Assembly: GCA_015057505.1 (NCBI GenBank)
Contig: SVEG01000011.1
Location: 1 to 64,000, forward strand
Origin: Lachnospiraceae bacterium
GTDB taxonomy: Bacteria > Bacillota > Clostridia > Lachnospirales > Lachnospiraceae
DNA: 64,000 nucleotides
Direction of reading: 5' to 3'
In this document: positions 17,487 through 27,036 of the stretch, one piece after another
Numbering within the stretch: the first letter of the stretch is position 1
Layout of the letters: every line of letters starts with the position of its first letter
Made by a program: the position numbers and the translations under genes
The notes under the pieces: generated by a model
Database searches by the model: none
What the model saw: the letters and a program-made list of their open reading frames with translations, nothing else
Told to the model about the DNA's origin: nothing

Positions 17487-19040
17487 ATGAGTATTTTAAA
17501 TGTTGAAAATTTGAGCCACGGTTTTGGTGACAGGGCGATATTTGAGAATGTGTCATTCAGACTTTTAAAGGGTGAACACATTGGTCTTATCGGAGCCAAC
17601 GGTGAGGGTAAATCTACTTTCATGAATATTATTACAGGTAAGCTTATGCCTGATGAAGGTAAAATTGAGTGGGCAAAAAATGTCTGTGTAGGTTATCTCG
17701 ACCAGCATACCGTGCTTGAAAAGGGCATGACTATAAGAACCGTGCTCGAAAGTGCATTTACCAAGCTTTTTGATATGGAAGCAAGAACGAATGAGCTTTA
17801 TGATAAGATGGCGGATTGTACGCCCGAGGAGCTTGAGGAGTACATGGAGGAAGTCGGAACTATCCAGGAGCTTCTTACGGCGCATGATTTTTATATGATT
17901 GATTCTAAGATAGATGAGGTTGCAAGAGCCTTTGGAATTGATTCGCTCGGACTTGACAGGGATGTTACGGAACTCAGCGGTGGTCAGAGAACCAAGATTT
18001 TACTTGCAAAGCTTTTGCTCGAAAAGCCGGATATTCTGCTTCTTGATGAGCCGACGAACTATCTTGATGTGGAGCATATAGAGTGGCTTAAGAGATACCT
18101 CAATGATTATGAGAATGCATTTATTTTGATTTCGCATGACATACCTTTTCTCAACAGCGTAATTAACCTTATCTACCATATGGAGAATAAGGAGCTTAAC
18201 AGATATGTGGGTGATTACGACAAGTTTCAGGAAGTGTATGCTGTTAAGCAGATGCAGATTGAGGCGGCTTATAACAAACAGCAGAAGGAAATTGCGGATC
18301 TTAAAGATTTCGTTGCGAGAAATAAGGCAAGAGTTGCGACGAGAAATATGGCGATGTCCAGACAGAAGAAGCTTGATAAGATGGATGTAATTGAGCTTGC
18401 GCAGGAAAGACCGAAGCCAGAGTTTAATTTTAAAGAAGCAAGAACACCCAGTCGTTTTATTTTCCAGACAAAGGACCTTGTTATTGGATATGACGAGCCG
18501 CTTTCCGTACCGCTTAATATTACGATGGAGCGCGGACAGAAGATTGTGCTTACGGGTGCGAACGGTATCGGTAAGACAACGCTTCTTAAGAGCTTGCTTG
18601 GTCTTATTAAACCTTGTTCAGGTGAGGTTGAGCAGGGCGATTATCTTGAGATAGGGTATTTTGAACAGGAGGTAAAGGGAAGCGATAATACCTGTATTGA
18701 GGAAATCTGGCAGGAATTCCCGTCGCTTTCACAGTATGAGGTGCGCTCAGCACTTGCCAAATGCGGACTTACAACAAAGCATATCGAGAGCCTTGTCAAA
18801 GTACTTAGCGGTGGTGAGCAGGCAAAGGTAAGACTTTGTAAACTCATGAACAGGCCGTCCAATATTCTTGTGCTCGACGAGCCGACGAACCATCTTGACG
18901 TGGACGCGAAGGATGAACTTAAGAGAGCGCTTAAAGCTTACAAGGGAAGCATCCTTATGGTTTGCCACGAGCCTGAGTTTTACGAAGGGCTTGCGACAGA
19001 TGTTTTGGATTTTAACAAGTCAACGAAGAAGTTCTTATAA
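17487..19040 (+). CDS. ABC-F family ATP-binding protein
   Basis: 517 residues with two ABC domains and no membrane segment. Walker A motifs are GANGEGKST (about 36-44) and GANGIGKTT. Signatures are LSGGQRTK and LSGGEQAK, followed by LLLDEPTNYLD and LVLDEPTNHLD. The linker between the domains is charged helix (about 245-305). Members bind the ribosomal E-site to rescue stalled translation; some give antibiotic resistance. The overall pattern looks like the housekeeping YbiT/EttA branch, but the branch is not certain. Start ATG with AAGGAG upstream. The gene ends at the terminator that forms the left edge of palindrome copy B. Confidence 0.9.
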   Translation: MSILNVENLSHGFGDRAIFENVSFRLLKGEHIGLIGANGEGKSTFMNIITGKLMPDEGKIEWAKNVCVGYLDQHTVLEKGMTIRTVLESAFTKLFDMEARTNELYDKMADCTPEELEEYMEEVGTIQELLTAHDFYMIDSKIDEVARAFGIDSLGLDRDVTELSGGQRTKILLAKLLLEKPDILLLDEPTNYLDVEHIEWLKRYLNDYENAFILISHDIPFLNSVINLIYHMENKELNRYVGDYDKFQEVYAVKQMQIEAAYNKQQKEIADLKDFVARNKARVATRNMAMSRQKKLDKMDVIELAQERPKPEFNFKEARTPSRFIFQTKDLVIGYDEPLSVPLNITMERGQKIVLTGANGIGKTTLLKSLLGLIKPCSGEVEQGDYLEIGYFEQEVKGSDNTCIEEIWQEFPSLSQYEVRSALAKCGLTTKHIESLVKVLSGGEQAKVRLCKLMNRPSNILVLDEPTNHLDVDAKDELKRALKAYKGSILMVCHEPEFYEGLATDVLDFNKSTKKFL

Positions 19041-19045
19041 AAAAT

Positions 19046-19071
19046 GGGCCGTTGCAAAATCTGCACGGCCC
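19046..19071 (+). terminator. terminator-like hairpin at the left edge of palindrome copy B
   Basis: GGGCCGT pairs with ACGGCCC around a 12-base loop just after the ABC-F stop; a T-rich tail is missing. The mirror image at the right edge (about 19583-19610, GGGCTG/CAGCCC) serves rubrerythrin on the other strand and has diverged at matched stem positions. Confidence 0.6.
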
Positions 19072-19608
19072 TATAATTATGCCCTCCACCGCCCCGAATC
19101 CGATGTGTTTGTGTTTAGTTTACGCAGGCAACAAAAGGCTTTTAGAAGAACTTAGCTTTTTAAGCTTTCCACCTAATTGTGCCGCGTACGTTTGTCTGAG
19201 TGGAATTGAATAGAAGTTCAGCGGTTTGGGGATTAGGCAGATTTTATATGTAAGGTTTATAAGGCACGCTCTCGCTACGAGAAAAGGCGTAGCGCTACTA
19301 AGCTCGCGAGACGAAACTTCGAATATTCCTATTATATAATTCCTTAAGTTTCGTCCTCGCTTGCTAAGTAGCGACGCTTTTCAAGTGCCTTTAAACCTTA
19401 CATATAAAATCTGCTTAATCCCCAAAACGCATGAACTTCTTCAATTCCAACGAGTTTAGTTAAGCGGCACAAAATCGTAGGGTGGAAAGCAAAAAGCTCT
19501 AGTTCTTCTTAAAGCCGTAAAATGTTGCAAGGAAACTAAACACAAACACATCGGGTTCGGGGCGGTGGAGGGCATAATTATAGGGCTGCGCATAGGTTTG
19601 CAACAGCC
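19046..19608. repeat. long modular palindrome, copy B
   Basis: A 563 bp near-palindrome between two convergent genes. Outer arms 19069-19121 and 19533-19585 are complementary over 53 bp with a single T-G wobble; beyond them the terminator hairpins also mirror each other. Conserved blocks 19122-19220 and 19431-19532 match those of copies A and C. The inner arms 19221-19258 and 19393-19430 (38 bp, two mismatches) are private to this copy. The centre 19259-19392 resembles copy A but carries the stem AAAAGGCGT/ACGCTTTT where A has AAAAAACCT/AGGTTTTTT, a paired change. No protein is encoded. Confidence 0.9.
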
Positions 19609-19618
19609 CTGTTGTTAA

Positions 19619-20152
19619 TTAATAGTTTTCTTTGCGTACCTCAAAGAAGCTCTGAGGATGTGCACATACGGGACATGCGGCGGGAGCCTTGTTACCCATA
19701 ACAAGATGTCCGCAGTTGCGGCATTCCCACATAGTCATTTCGCCTTTTTCGAAAACCTGTTGCATCTCTACATTAGAGAGGAGCGCACGGTAACGCTCTT
19801 CGTGAGCTTTCTCGATTGCAGCAACCATTCTGAACTTAGTTGCGAGTGCGGTAAAGCCTTCTTCTTCAGCTTCCTTAGCAAATGTCTCATACATATCTGT
19901 CCATTCGTAGTTCTCGCCGTCTGCTGCAGCCTTGAGGTTGGCGGCTGTGTCACCTAACTCACCGAGAGCCTTAAACCACATCTTGGCATGCTCTTTCTCA
20001 TTCTCTGCTGTCTGAAGGAAAATAGCTGCAATCTGTTCATAGCCTTCCTTCTTTGCAACACTTGCGAAATAAGTGTATTTGTTTCTTGCCTGGCTTTCGC
20101 CGGCGAATGCTGCCATTAAATTGGCTTCTGTTTTACTTCCTTTAAGTTCCAT
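19619..20152 (-). CDS. rbr: rubrerythrin
   Basis: 177 residues. The N-terminal ferritin-like four-helix domain carries the di-iron ligands in [18 protein letters not shown] and [12 protein letters not shown]. The C-terminal rubredoxin domain has the [Fe(SCys)4] site CRNCGH and CPVCAH. It reduces hydrogen peroxide in anaerobes, taking electrons from NAD(P)H through rubredoxin-type partners. TTAAGGAGG precedes the ATG on the minus strand. It is transcribed alone and converges on the ABC-F gene with palindrome B between them. Confidence 0.97.
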   Translation of the reverse strand: MELKGSKTEANLMAAFAGESQARNKYTYFASVAKKEGYEQIAAIFLQTAENEKEHAKMWFKALGELGDTAANLKAAADGENYEWTDMYETFAKEAEEEGFTALATKFRMVAAIEKAHEERYRALLSNVEMQQVFEKGEMTMWECRNCGHLVMGNKAPAACPVCAHPQSFFEVRKENY

Positions 20153-20370
20153 TGTAGAAACCTCCTTAACAATTTTTTGCTATATCAATTATACAATTTT
20201 TGGTTTATTTTGTACAGACAGAAATTATATTTTTGTTTGGTTATGAAGCGGTCCTTAGTACTTGAAATACATAGTAAATTTTGTTATGATTCAATTAATT
20301 TATTATTACTGTAATATATAATTTTATACGAGATAAATATTTCAGTATGGAAACGGAGAGAATAACAATT

Positions 20371-22014
20371 ATGCATAAAACGAGTAGATTTGTTTTAGCT
20401 ATAGCGACTATAGTAATGGGAGTAGTCCTTTTGTCAGGCTGTAACAAGGGAGGAGAAGAGGATATGACAACAACACCGGTAGAGGCGACAACGCCTGTGG
20501 AGACGACAACACCTGTGGAGAGCACTACACAAACACCCGAACCGGAAGTTCCGCTTAGGACAATCAATATTAAAATAGATGCTTCAACAAGGTCGCCTTT
20601 TAACGGTGGTAAGTTCGAAGGTTGGGGTACATCACTTTGCTGGTGGGCTAACAGACTCGGATATTCTGATTCTCTTGCACAGCAGGCAGCTACATTGTTT
20701 TATGATGCAGAAAAGGGACTCGGCATGAATATCGCCAGATATAATATCGGTGGTGGTGACGACCCGACGCATGACCATATAACGAGAACGGATTCGGAGG
20801 TGCCGGGATTTCTTTATTACAATGAGGAGAGCGGTAAGTTTGAGTATGACATAAATGCTGATGCAAACCAGCGTAATGTACTTCTTAAAGCTATGAAAGC
20901 TGCCGGAGATGATTTTATTGCGGAGGCATTTGCCAATTCACCGCCATATTTTATGACGGTGAGCGGTTGTACCTCGGGCTCAAAGGATGCAAGCTCCAAC
21001 AACCTTAAGGAAGACTGCTTTGATGATTTTGCAGAATATCTTGCAGAGGTTGCGTTGATTTATAAAAATGAGTACGGTGTTGATTTTCAGAGTATCTCGG
21101 CGATGAACGAGCCGACGACCAACTACTGGAAGGCAAACAGTAATAAGCAGGAGGGCTGTCACTTTGATGCAGGTGAGACACAGTCAACGATGTTTCTTGA
21201 GCTTAGTAAGTCACTTGCCAAGAGAGACCTTCAGGACATCCTTGTGGTTGCCAGTGATGAGACGAGCATTGACAGCCAGATTCAGGCTTTTAATAAGCTG
21301 TCAGATGAAGCAAAGGCAGTAGTTGCAAGAATTGATACTCATACATACGGCGGTTCAAAGCGTAAGCAATTAAGAGAGGTTGCTGTCGCAAATAATAAGA
21401 ACCTTTGGATGTCGGAGGTTGACAGCGGCAATACCTTAGGCGGCACTGCGGCAGGAGAAATGGGTGCAGCACTTTTCTTTGCAAGAAGCATTATTGATGA
21501 TATGAACGGTTTGCTTCCTTCGGCGTGGATTATGTGGCAGGCAATTGATAATCATGTATGCGCGGAAGGTTACAATGGCAACAAGGATTCGGGTATGCCC
21601 AATCTCGCGGGTGGTTTCTGGGGACTTGCAGTTGCCGACCATGACAAGGATACGATTGTTCTTTCTAAAAAGTATTATGCTTACGGACAGTTTTCAAGAT
21701 ATATCCGTCCGGGTTACACAATTCTCAGTACTCTCTCGGAAAGCGCAATGGCAGCTTATAGCGAGGAGAATAAGCAGCTTGTTATTGTTGCGATTAATAA
21801 AGATTCCGATGCCAAGATAGCAAACATTCCACTTGATGGCTTTGTGTGGAAGGATGGCACAAAGGCTTCCGTAATCCGCACAAGCGGCGATATGGCGACC
21901 GGTGAGAACTGGGCAGAGCTTCTGGCAGTAGAAGTCGGAGCAGAGGGACTTAGTGTGGTGCTTAAGGAGTTCTCGATTACGACGTATGTGATTGATGGGA
22001 TTGAATATAAGTAA
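20371..22014 (+). CDS. glycoside hydrolase family 30-like lipoprotein (possible endo-beta-1,6-galactanase type)
   Basis: 547 residues. The lipoprotein signal ends LLSGC (C24), and a repeated TTTPVE/TTPVE linker runs to about residue 52. The catalytic (beta/alpha)8 barrel and GH30-type beta-sandwich follow: GWGTSLCWWANRLG near its start, the acid/base Glu in SAMNEPTTNYW and the nucleophile in LWMSEVDSG. The pattern resembles the GH30 beta-1,6-galactanases acting on arabinogalactan side chains, but the specificity is inferred. The ATG at 20371 is preferred because GGAGAG lies 11 bases upstream; an ATG at 20347 has no ribosome binding site. It has its own terminator. Confidence 0.85.
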   Translation: MHKTSRFVLAIATIVMGVVLLSGCNKGGEEDMTTTPVEATTPVETTTPVESTTQTPEPEVPLRTINIKIDASTRSPFNGGKFEGWGTSLCWWANRLGYSDSLAQQAATLFYDAEKGLGMNIARYNIGGGDDPTHDHITRTDSEVPGFLYYNEESGKFEYDINADANQRNVLLKAMKAAGDDFIAEAFANSPPYFMTVSGCTSGSKDASSNNLKEDCFDDFAEYLAEVALIYKNEYGVDFQSISAMNEPTTNYWKANSNKQEGCHFDAGETQSTMFLELSKSLAKRDLQDILVVASDETSIDSQIQAFNKLSDEAKAVVARIDTHTYGGSKRKQLREVAVANNKNLWMSEVDSGNTLGGTAAGEMGAALFFARSIIDDMNGLLPSAWIMWQAIDNHVCAEGYNGNKDSGMPNLAGGFWGLAVADHDKDTIVLSKKYYAYGQFSRYIRPGYTILSTLSESAMAAYSEENKQLVIVAINKDSDAKIANIPLDGFVWKDGTKASVIRTSGDMATGENWAELLAVEVGAEGLSVVLKEFSITTYVIDGIEYK

Positions 22015-22020
22015 AAATTA

Positions 22021-22068
22021 AAACTCAAAACGACGAATATTTTTTTGTTGTTTTGAGTTTTTTTTATT
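22021..22068 (+). terminator. intrinsic terminator of the GH30 gene
   Basis: AAACTCAAAACGAC pairs with GTTGTTTTGAGTTT (one mismatch) and is followed by TTTTTTAT. Confidence 0.8.
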
Positions 22069-22139
22069 ATCTAAATAAAAAACCATTTTCTGCGCAAACT
22101 AGCTCTATACGAGGATTTATTTTGCAAGGAGGGAAAATT

Positions 22140-23369
22140 TTGAAGATTAATGTAAAGAGTGAAATCGGGCCCTTAAAGACGGTAATGCTTCATCGCCCGG
22201 GCAGAGAGCTTAATAATCTGACACCGGAAACGCTGGAAAAGCTTTTGTTTGATGATATACCGTTTCTTGAGGTGGCGCAGAAGGAGCATGATATTTTTGC
22301 GCAGACCTTAAGAGCGCAGGGTGTAGAGGTAGTTTATCTCGAGGACTTAATGACGGAGACGCTTGACGAGAGTACGGCAATCAGGGAAGAATTCTTAAAG
22401 CAGTGGATTGAAGAGGCAGGCATAAGAACAGAGAAATATCAGAGCATTATATTTGAATACATGAATCGTTTTATTACGAATAAGGAGCTTGTTTTAAAGA
22501 CGATGGAGGGAATCGCACTTAAAGAACTTAAGTATGACAGGAAGTCATCTTTGGTGGATTTGATGAGCGATGAATCCAAGCTTGTGGTTGACCCGATGCC
22601 CAATCTCTATTTTACAAGAGATCCGTTTGCGAGCATCGGTAACGGTGTGAGCGTCAACCATATGTATTCGGAGACACGAAACCGTGAAACGATTTATGCG
22701 GAGTATATTTTTAAATATCACAGGGATTTTAAGGATAAGGTACATCTGTATTATGAACGTTATGACCCGTTCAGACTTGAGGGTGGCGACATCTTAAATC
22801 TTAACGAAAGAACGATAGCGGTCGGTATTTCGCAGCGTACATCGTCCGATGCCATCGAATTTCTTGCCAAGAATATTTTCGCGGACGAGACCTCGAAGAT
22901 TGATACGGTGCTTGCTTTTGATATACCGGAGGCACGAGCATTCATGCATCTTGATACGGTGTTTACGCAGATTGACTACGATAAGTTCACAATTCATCCG
23001 GGAATACTCGGACCCTTGGTTGTATATGAGATAAAGAAGGGCGATGCGAAGGGCGAAATTAAAGTGGAGCGCGTAGAGACCCATCTTGAAGCGATTTTAG
23101 AGGAGTATCTCGGCATAGACAAGGTTACACTTATTAAATGCGGCGGTAACGACAGAATTGCTTCTGAGAGAGAGCAGTGGAACGATGGTTCCAATACACT
23201 TTGTATAGCTCCGGGAAAAATCATTGTGTATCAGCGAAATGTCGTGACCAATAATCTTCTTAGAGAACACGGTCTTGAAGTAATTGAGATTCCAAGTGCC
23301 GAGCTTTCAAGAGGACGTGGTGGCCCCCGTTGTATGAGCATGCCGCTTGTGCGTGAGGATTTAAAGTAA
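22140..23369 (+). CDS. arcA: arginine deiminase
   Basis: 409 residues, converts L-arginine to citrulline and ammonia, the first step of the ADI pathway. Family motifs are FTRDPFASIGNGV, LEGGDIL and HLDTVF, and the catalytic cysteine is C398 in RGRGGPRCMSMP. The start is the TTG at 22140: AAGGAGG lies seven bases upstream, the protein then begins MKINVKSEIGPL as in other ADIs, and the length fits the family. A longer frame from 22053 has no ribosome binding site. It is the first gene of an arcA-argF-arcC-arcD-like operon. Confidence 0.95.
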   Translation: MKINVKSEIGPLKTVMLHRPGRELNNLTPETLEKLLFDDIPFLEVAQKEHDIFAQTLRAQGVEVVYLEDLMTETLDESTAIREEFLKQWIEEAGIRTEKYQSIIFEYMNRFITNKELVLKTMEGIALKELKYDRKSSLVDLMSDESKLVVDPMPNLYFTRDPFASIGNGVSVNHMYSETRNRETIYAEYIFKYHRDFKDKVHLYYERYDPFRLEGGDILNLNERTIAVGISQRTSSDAIEFLAKNIFADETSKIDTVLAFDIPEARAFMHLDTVFTQIDYDKFTIHPGILGPLVVYEIKKGDAKGEIKVERVETHLEAILEEYLGIDKVTLIKCGGNDRIASEREQWNDGSNTLCIAPGKIIVYQRNVVTNNLLREHGLEVIEIPSAELSRGRGGPRCMSMPLVREDLK

Positions 23370-23399
23370 AAGATTATCAGAGAATGGAGAATAAATAAT

Positions 23400-24392
23400 A
23401 TGGCAGTTAATTTAAGAGGAAAGAACTTTTTAAAACTACTTGATTTTTCTAAGGACGAGATAAGATATCTTATCGATTTGTCCAAGAATTTTAAGAATAT
23501 GAAGCGTGCGGGTGTGCCGCACCGTTATCTTGAAGGCAAAAATATTGTATTACTTTTTGAGAAGACATCCACAAGAACAAGATGCTCCTTTGAGGTTGCC
23601 GGTATGGACTTGGGACTCGGTGTTACTTATCTTGATCCCGGAAGCTCCCAGATGGGTAAAAAAGAGAGTATTGCTGACACCGCAAGAGTACTCGGAAGAA
23701 TGTTTGACGGTATCGAATACAGAGGTTACAGCCAGCAACTTGTTGAGGAGCTTGCAAGATATGCGAAGGTACCTGTTTGGAATGGACTTACAGACGAGTT
23801 TCATCCTACACAGATGCTTGCGGATATGTTGACTATAGAAGAGAAGTTTGGAAGACTTGAGGATCTTAATTTCACTTATTTTGGTGATGCCAGAAACAAT
23901 ATGGGTAATTCACTCATGGTAACATGTGCGAAAATGGGTCTTAATTTTACTGCGTGTGCGCCGAAGGAACTTTTTCCTGATGAAGGACTTGTAAATAAGT
24001 GCCGTCATATTGCCGAGCAGAATGGTTGCAAGATAACTCTTACCGAGGATGTGTCCGAGGGTTGCAAGGGAGCACATGTTATTTACACGGATATCTGGGT
24101 ATCAATGGGTGAGCCTGAGGATGTGTGGGAGACAAGAATCAAACTTTTAAAACCTTATCAGGTAAATAAGCATGTTATGGAGAGTGCCGCAAATGATGCT
24201 ATTTTTATGCATTGTCTGCCCTCATTCCATGATACCAATACAACTATCGGTGCCGATATTGCAAACAAATTCGGTATAACCGAGATGGAGGTTACAAATG
24301 AGGTGTTTGAGTCAGAGTGCTCGGTTGTATTTGATGAAGCAGAAAACAGAATGCACACAATTAAAGCAATTATTTATGCAACGCTTTGTTAG
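23400..24392 (+). CDS. argF: ornithine carbamoyltransferase
   Basis: 330 residues. The carbamoyl-phosphate loop is STRTR at 57-61 and the ornithine-side loop is HCLPSFHD. In this operon it should run in the catabolic direction, phosphorolysing citrulline to ornithine and carbamoyl phosphate, so arcB would be an equally good name. It lies 30 bases after arcA with a weak GGAGA ribosome binding site. The sequence alone does not distinguish anabolic from catabolic enzymes; the context does. Confidence 0.95.
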   Translation: MAVNLRGKNFLKLLDFSKDEIRYLIDLSKNFKNMKRAGVPHRYLEGKNIVLLFEKTSTRTRCSFEVAGMDLGLGVTYLDPGSSQMGKKESIADTARVLGRMFDGIEYRGYSQQLVEELARYAKVPVWNGLTDEFHPTQMLADMLTIEEKFGRLEDLNFTYFGDARNNMGNSLMVTCAKMGLNFTACAPKELFPDEGLVNKCRHIAEQNGCKITLTEDVSEGCKGAHVIYTDIWVSMGEPEDVWETRIKLLKPYQVNKHVMESAANDAIFMHCLPSFHDTNTTIGADIANKFGITEMEVTNEVFESECSVVFDEAENRMHTIKAIIYATLC

Positions 24393-24440
24393 GGGTACTG
24401 TTTGTGCCGGAAACGATGGCAGATGTTACGGAGGTTTATC

Positions 24441-25391
24441 ATGAAAAAGAAAAAAATAGTAATTGCTCTGGGCGGAAATGCGCTCGGCAACAATGCGGAG
24501 GAGCAACTTGAACTTGTGCAGAATACGGCAGATGCAATAGTTGATTTGATTGAACACGGGCATACGGTAATCATCGGGCACGGTAACGGTCCGCAGGTCG
24601 GAATGATTAATCAAGCGATGGAGTTTTCGGCGGAAAACGGCGGAGAAACTCCGTCGATGCCTTTTCCCGAGTGCGGCGCAATGTCGCAGGGGTATATAGG
24701 CTATCATTTGCAGCAGGCGATTCAAAAGGAGCTTAAAGAGCGTGAGATTGACAGAGAGGTTGCAAGCGTAATAACTCAGGTTGTAGTAGACCCTAAGGAC
24801 CCTGCTTTTAATTCACCGACAAAGCCGATAGGCTCATTTATGACGAAGGAGGAGGCTGACGAAGCTGCAAAGGATACGGGATGGCTTTTTAAAGAGGATG
24901 CAGGCAGAGGATGGCGAAGAGTAGTTGCGTCTCCTGAACCGCAGAGGATTGTTGAACTTAATGTGATTAAGCAGATGGTTGACAAGGATGTTGTGGTTAT
25001 TTCGGCCGGTGGCGGAGGAATTCCTGTTATAGAGAAGGATGATGACAGCCTTGAGGGTGTGGATGCCGTAATCGACAAGGACAAGACCTGTGCTCTTCTT
25101 GCGGCGGACCTTGATGCGGACGTGCTTATTATTCTTACGGCAGTTGATTATGTGTATGTCAATTTTAACAAGTCTGACCAGAGACGTCTTGAAGAAGTTA
25201 CTGTTGAAGAGATGGAACAGCACATCAAAGAAGGCCAGTTTGCCAAGGGAAGTATGCTTCCGAAGGTAGAGGCGTGTTTAAGATTTGTGCGTAGCAAAGG
25301 GAAAAAAGAAGCAATCATCACTTCACTTGAAAAAGCAGGACTTGCCGCAACGGGTGAAATCGGAACAAGGATAATTGCAGACAGGGGGTGA
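24441..25391 (+). CDS. arcC: carbamate kinase
   Basis: 316 residues, makes ATP from carbamoyl phosphate and ADP, the energy-yielding last step of arginine fermentation. N-terminal IVIALGGNALG, GHGNGPQVG, and SAGGGGIPVIE are the amino acid kinase family motifs. The start is the ATG at 24441 with ACGGAGGT upstream; upstream codons in frame lack a ribosome binding site. Its stop TGA (25389-25391) lies within the ribosome binding site of the transporter gene, giving coupling. Confidence 0.96.
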   Translation: MKKKKIVIALGGNALGNNAEEQLELVQNTADAIVDLIEHGHTVIIGHGNGPQVGMINQAMEFSAENGGETPSMPFPECGAMSQGYIGYHLQQAIQKELKEREIDREVASVITQVVVDPKDPAFNSPTKPIGSFMTKEEADEAAKDTGWLFKEDAGRGWRRVVASPEPQRIVELNVIKQMVDKDVVVISAGGGGIPVIEKDDDSLEGVDAVIDKDKTCALLAADLDADVLIILTAVDYVYVNFNKSDQRRLEEVTVEEMEQHIKEGQFAKGSMLPKVEACLRFVRSKGKKEAIITSLEKAGLAATGEIGTRIIADRG

Positions 25392-25395
25392 TTGT

Positions 25396-26805
25396 TTGGG
25401 CACCAAAAAACGTGAATTTCAAATGCCGACGGCATATACGATTCTTCTTGGACTTCTCATTGTAGTTGCAATTATAACGTGGATTATTCCGGATGTAAGA
25501 AATGCAACTGTACCTGATATTGTGATGTCTCCGGTAAACGGTTTTGTAAGTGCGTTTGATGTCTCTCTTTTTGTTATGTTTCTGGGAGGTTTCCTAGGGG
25601 TTGTCAACGAGACGGGTGCACTTGATAACGGTATCGCGGCAATTGTAAAAAAGCTTAAAGGAAAAGAGCTGCTTTTGATACCGATTCTTATGATATTCTT
25701 TTCGCTCGGCGGAACAACCTACGGAATGGCAGAGGAAACAATTGCATTCTATGCACTGATTGTTGCTACAATGGTTGCGGCGGGTTTTGACAGCCTTGTC
25801 GGTGTTGCCACAATAATGCTCGGTGCAGGTATGGGAGTTATCGGTTCAACCGTCAATCCTTTTGCAATATCTGCGGCAGTTGATGCTTTGAAGTCAGCAT
25901 TTCCGGATATTGAAATTAACCAGACGGCGATTATTGTAATCGGTGCGACCTTGTGGGTAGTTTCTCTTGCGATAGCTATATTTTTCGTTATGCGTTATGC
26001 AACACAGGTAAAAAAAGATACCGGCAGAAGTCTTCTTACTCCGCGTGAACGTGAGTGGATGCATCACACTTATCACGGAGAGGAAGAGAAGGATGAGGCC
26101 AGGTTTACGGGAAGGATGAAGGCTGTGCTTGTAGTATTTGCAATTGCCTTCAGTGTCATGGTTATCGGCCTTGTTCCGTGGGAAACTTTCGGTGTTACGA
26201 TTTTTAACAAAACGTCTTTTCTTACGGGTGCCAATCTTGGTGAATGGTATTTTGCGGAGCTTCAGGCATGGTTCTTTCTATGTTCGATTATAGCCGGAAT
26301 AGCAGGCGGCATGACAGAGAGGCGTCTTGTCAAAAGCTTTGTGCTCGGTGCATCAGATATGTTTGGTGTTGCGCTCGTAATTGCGATTTCGCGAGGTATC
26401 TCAGTTATTATGGGAAGCACGGGTCTTGATATGTATGTTCTTAATAAGGTGTCTGCGCTTCTTACTAACGTTTCTCCTACGGTATTTGCAATCGGTGCGT
26501 ATATAATCTACATCGGGTTGTCATTTCTTATTCCGTCAAGTTCGGGTCTTGCCGCTGCGTCCATTCCGACCTTTGGAGGCCTTGCAAGTCAGCTTGGCTT
26601 AAGCCCCGAGGTCATGATTATGATTTTCTGCGCTGCCTGTGGTCTTGTAAATCTTATTTCACCGACAAGCGGTGTTGTAATGGGTGGCCTCGGAATTGCT
26701 AAAATTGAGTGGACAACCTGGGTTAAATTCGTGCTAAAAGTACTGGGAGTTTTGTTTGTGGTTAATCTTATCATACTTTGTCTTGCGATGGCATTTTTGT
26801 CATGA
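25396..26805 (+). CDS. YfcC/ArcD-like membrane transporter, probable arginine/ornithine antiporter
   Basis: About 469 residues with 11-12 hydrophobic helices. The conserved segments FSLGGTTYGMAEETIAFY and GAGMGVIGSTVNPFAISAA mark the YfcC family (related to DcuC/ArcD). As the fourth gene of the arc operon it is the obvious candidate for arginine uptake in exchange for ornithine; this is context-based. The start is the TTG at 25396, just after GGGGGTGA. An alternative TTG at 25375 would overlap arcC by 17 bases. Confidence 0.85.
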   Translation: MGTKKREFQMPTAYTILLGLLIVVAIITWIIPDVRNATVPDIVMSPVNGFVSAFDVSLFVMFLGGFLGVVNETGALDNGIAAIVKKLKGKELLLIPILMIFFSLGGTTYGMAEETIAFYALIVATMVAAGFDSLVGVATIMLGAGMGVIGSTVNPFAISAAVDALKSAFPDIEINQTAIIVIGATLWVVSLAIAIFFVMRYATQVKKDTGRSLLTPREREWMHHTYHGEEEKDEARFTGRMKAVLVVFAIAFSVMVIGLVPWETFGVTIFNKTSFLTGANLGEWYFAELQAWFFLCSIIAGIAGGMTERRLVKSFVLGASDMFGVALVIAISRGISVIMGSTGLDMYVLNKVSALLTNVSPTVFAIGAYIIYIGLSFLIPSSSGLAAASIPTFGGLASQLGLSPEVMIMIFCAACGLVNLISPTSGVVMGGLGIAKIEWTTWVKFVLKVLGVLFVVNLIILCLAMAFLS

Positions 26806-27025
26806 TTTTTTTTGAAAAAGTACTATTGTTGAATCAGGATTTTACAGGTGGTATTCGTCTGCCTCAGTCCGAATTTGGCGGTAGTATTTTTTTGTGAAAA
26901 TTTTTTGGTGAAAATGTAGTATTCAAGGTAGTGTTTTTTGTGAAGATAGAAGATTGATATTAAGTTTGAAAACAGATATAATTATATCAATACGGAATTG
27001 AAGTATTACAGAAGTATTACAAAAT
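26806..27025 (+). promoter_or_regulatory. promoter region of the first PL11 gene with a shared paired motif
   Basis: TTGATA (26954-26959), 17 bases, TATAAT (26977-26982) is a near-consensus promoter. At 27002-27025, between the start site and the ribosome binding site, lie two copies of TATTACA, 11 bases apart. The same block, differing at only 2 of 25 bases, precedes the second PL11 gene at 42921-42945. Further upstream two copies of GTAGTRTTTTTTGTGAA-like sequence (about 26880 and 26928) occur in an AT-rich, possibly bent stretch. Confidence 0.65.
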
Positions 27026-27036
27026 GGAGGGTAAAA

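Noticed and set aside
22094-22108. CodY box before arcA
   Set aside because: Only about 9 of 15 positions match the consensus, which is near background in AT-rich DNA.
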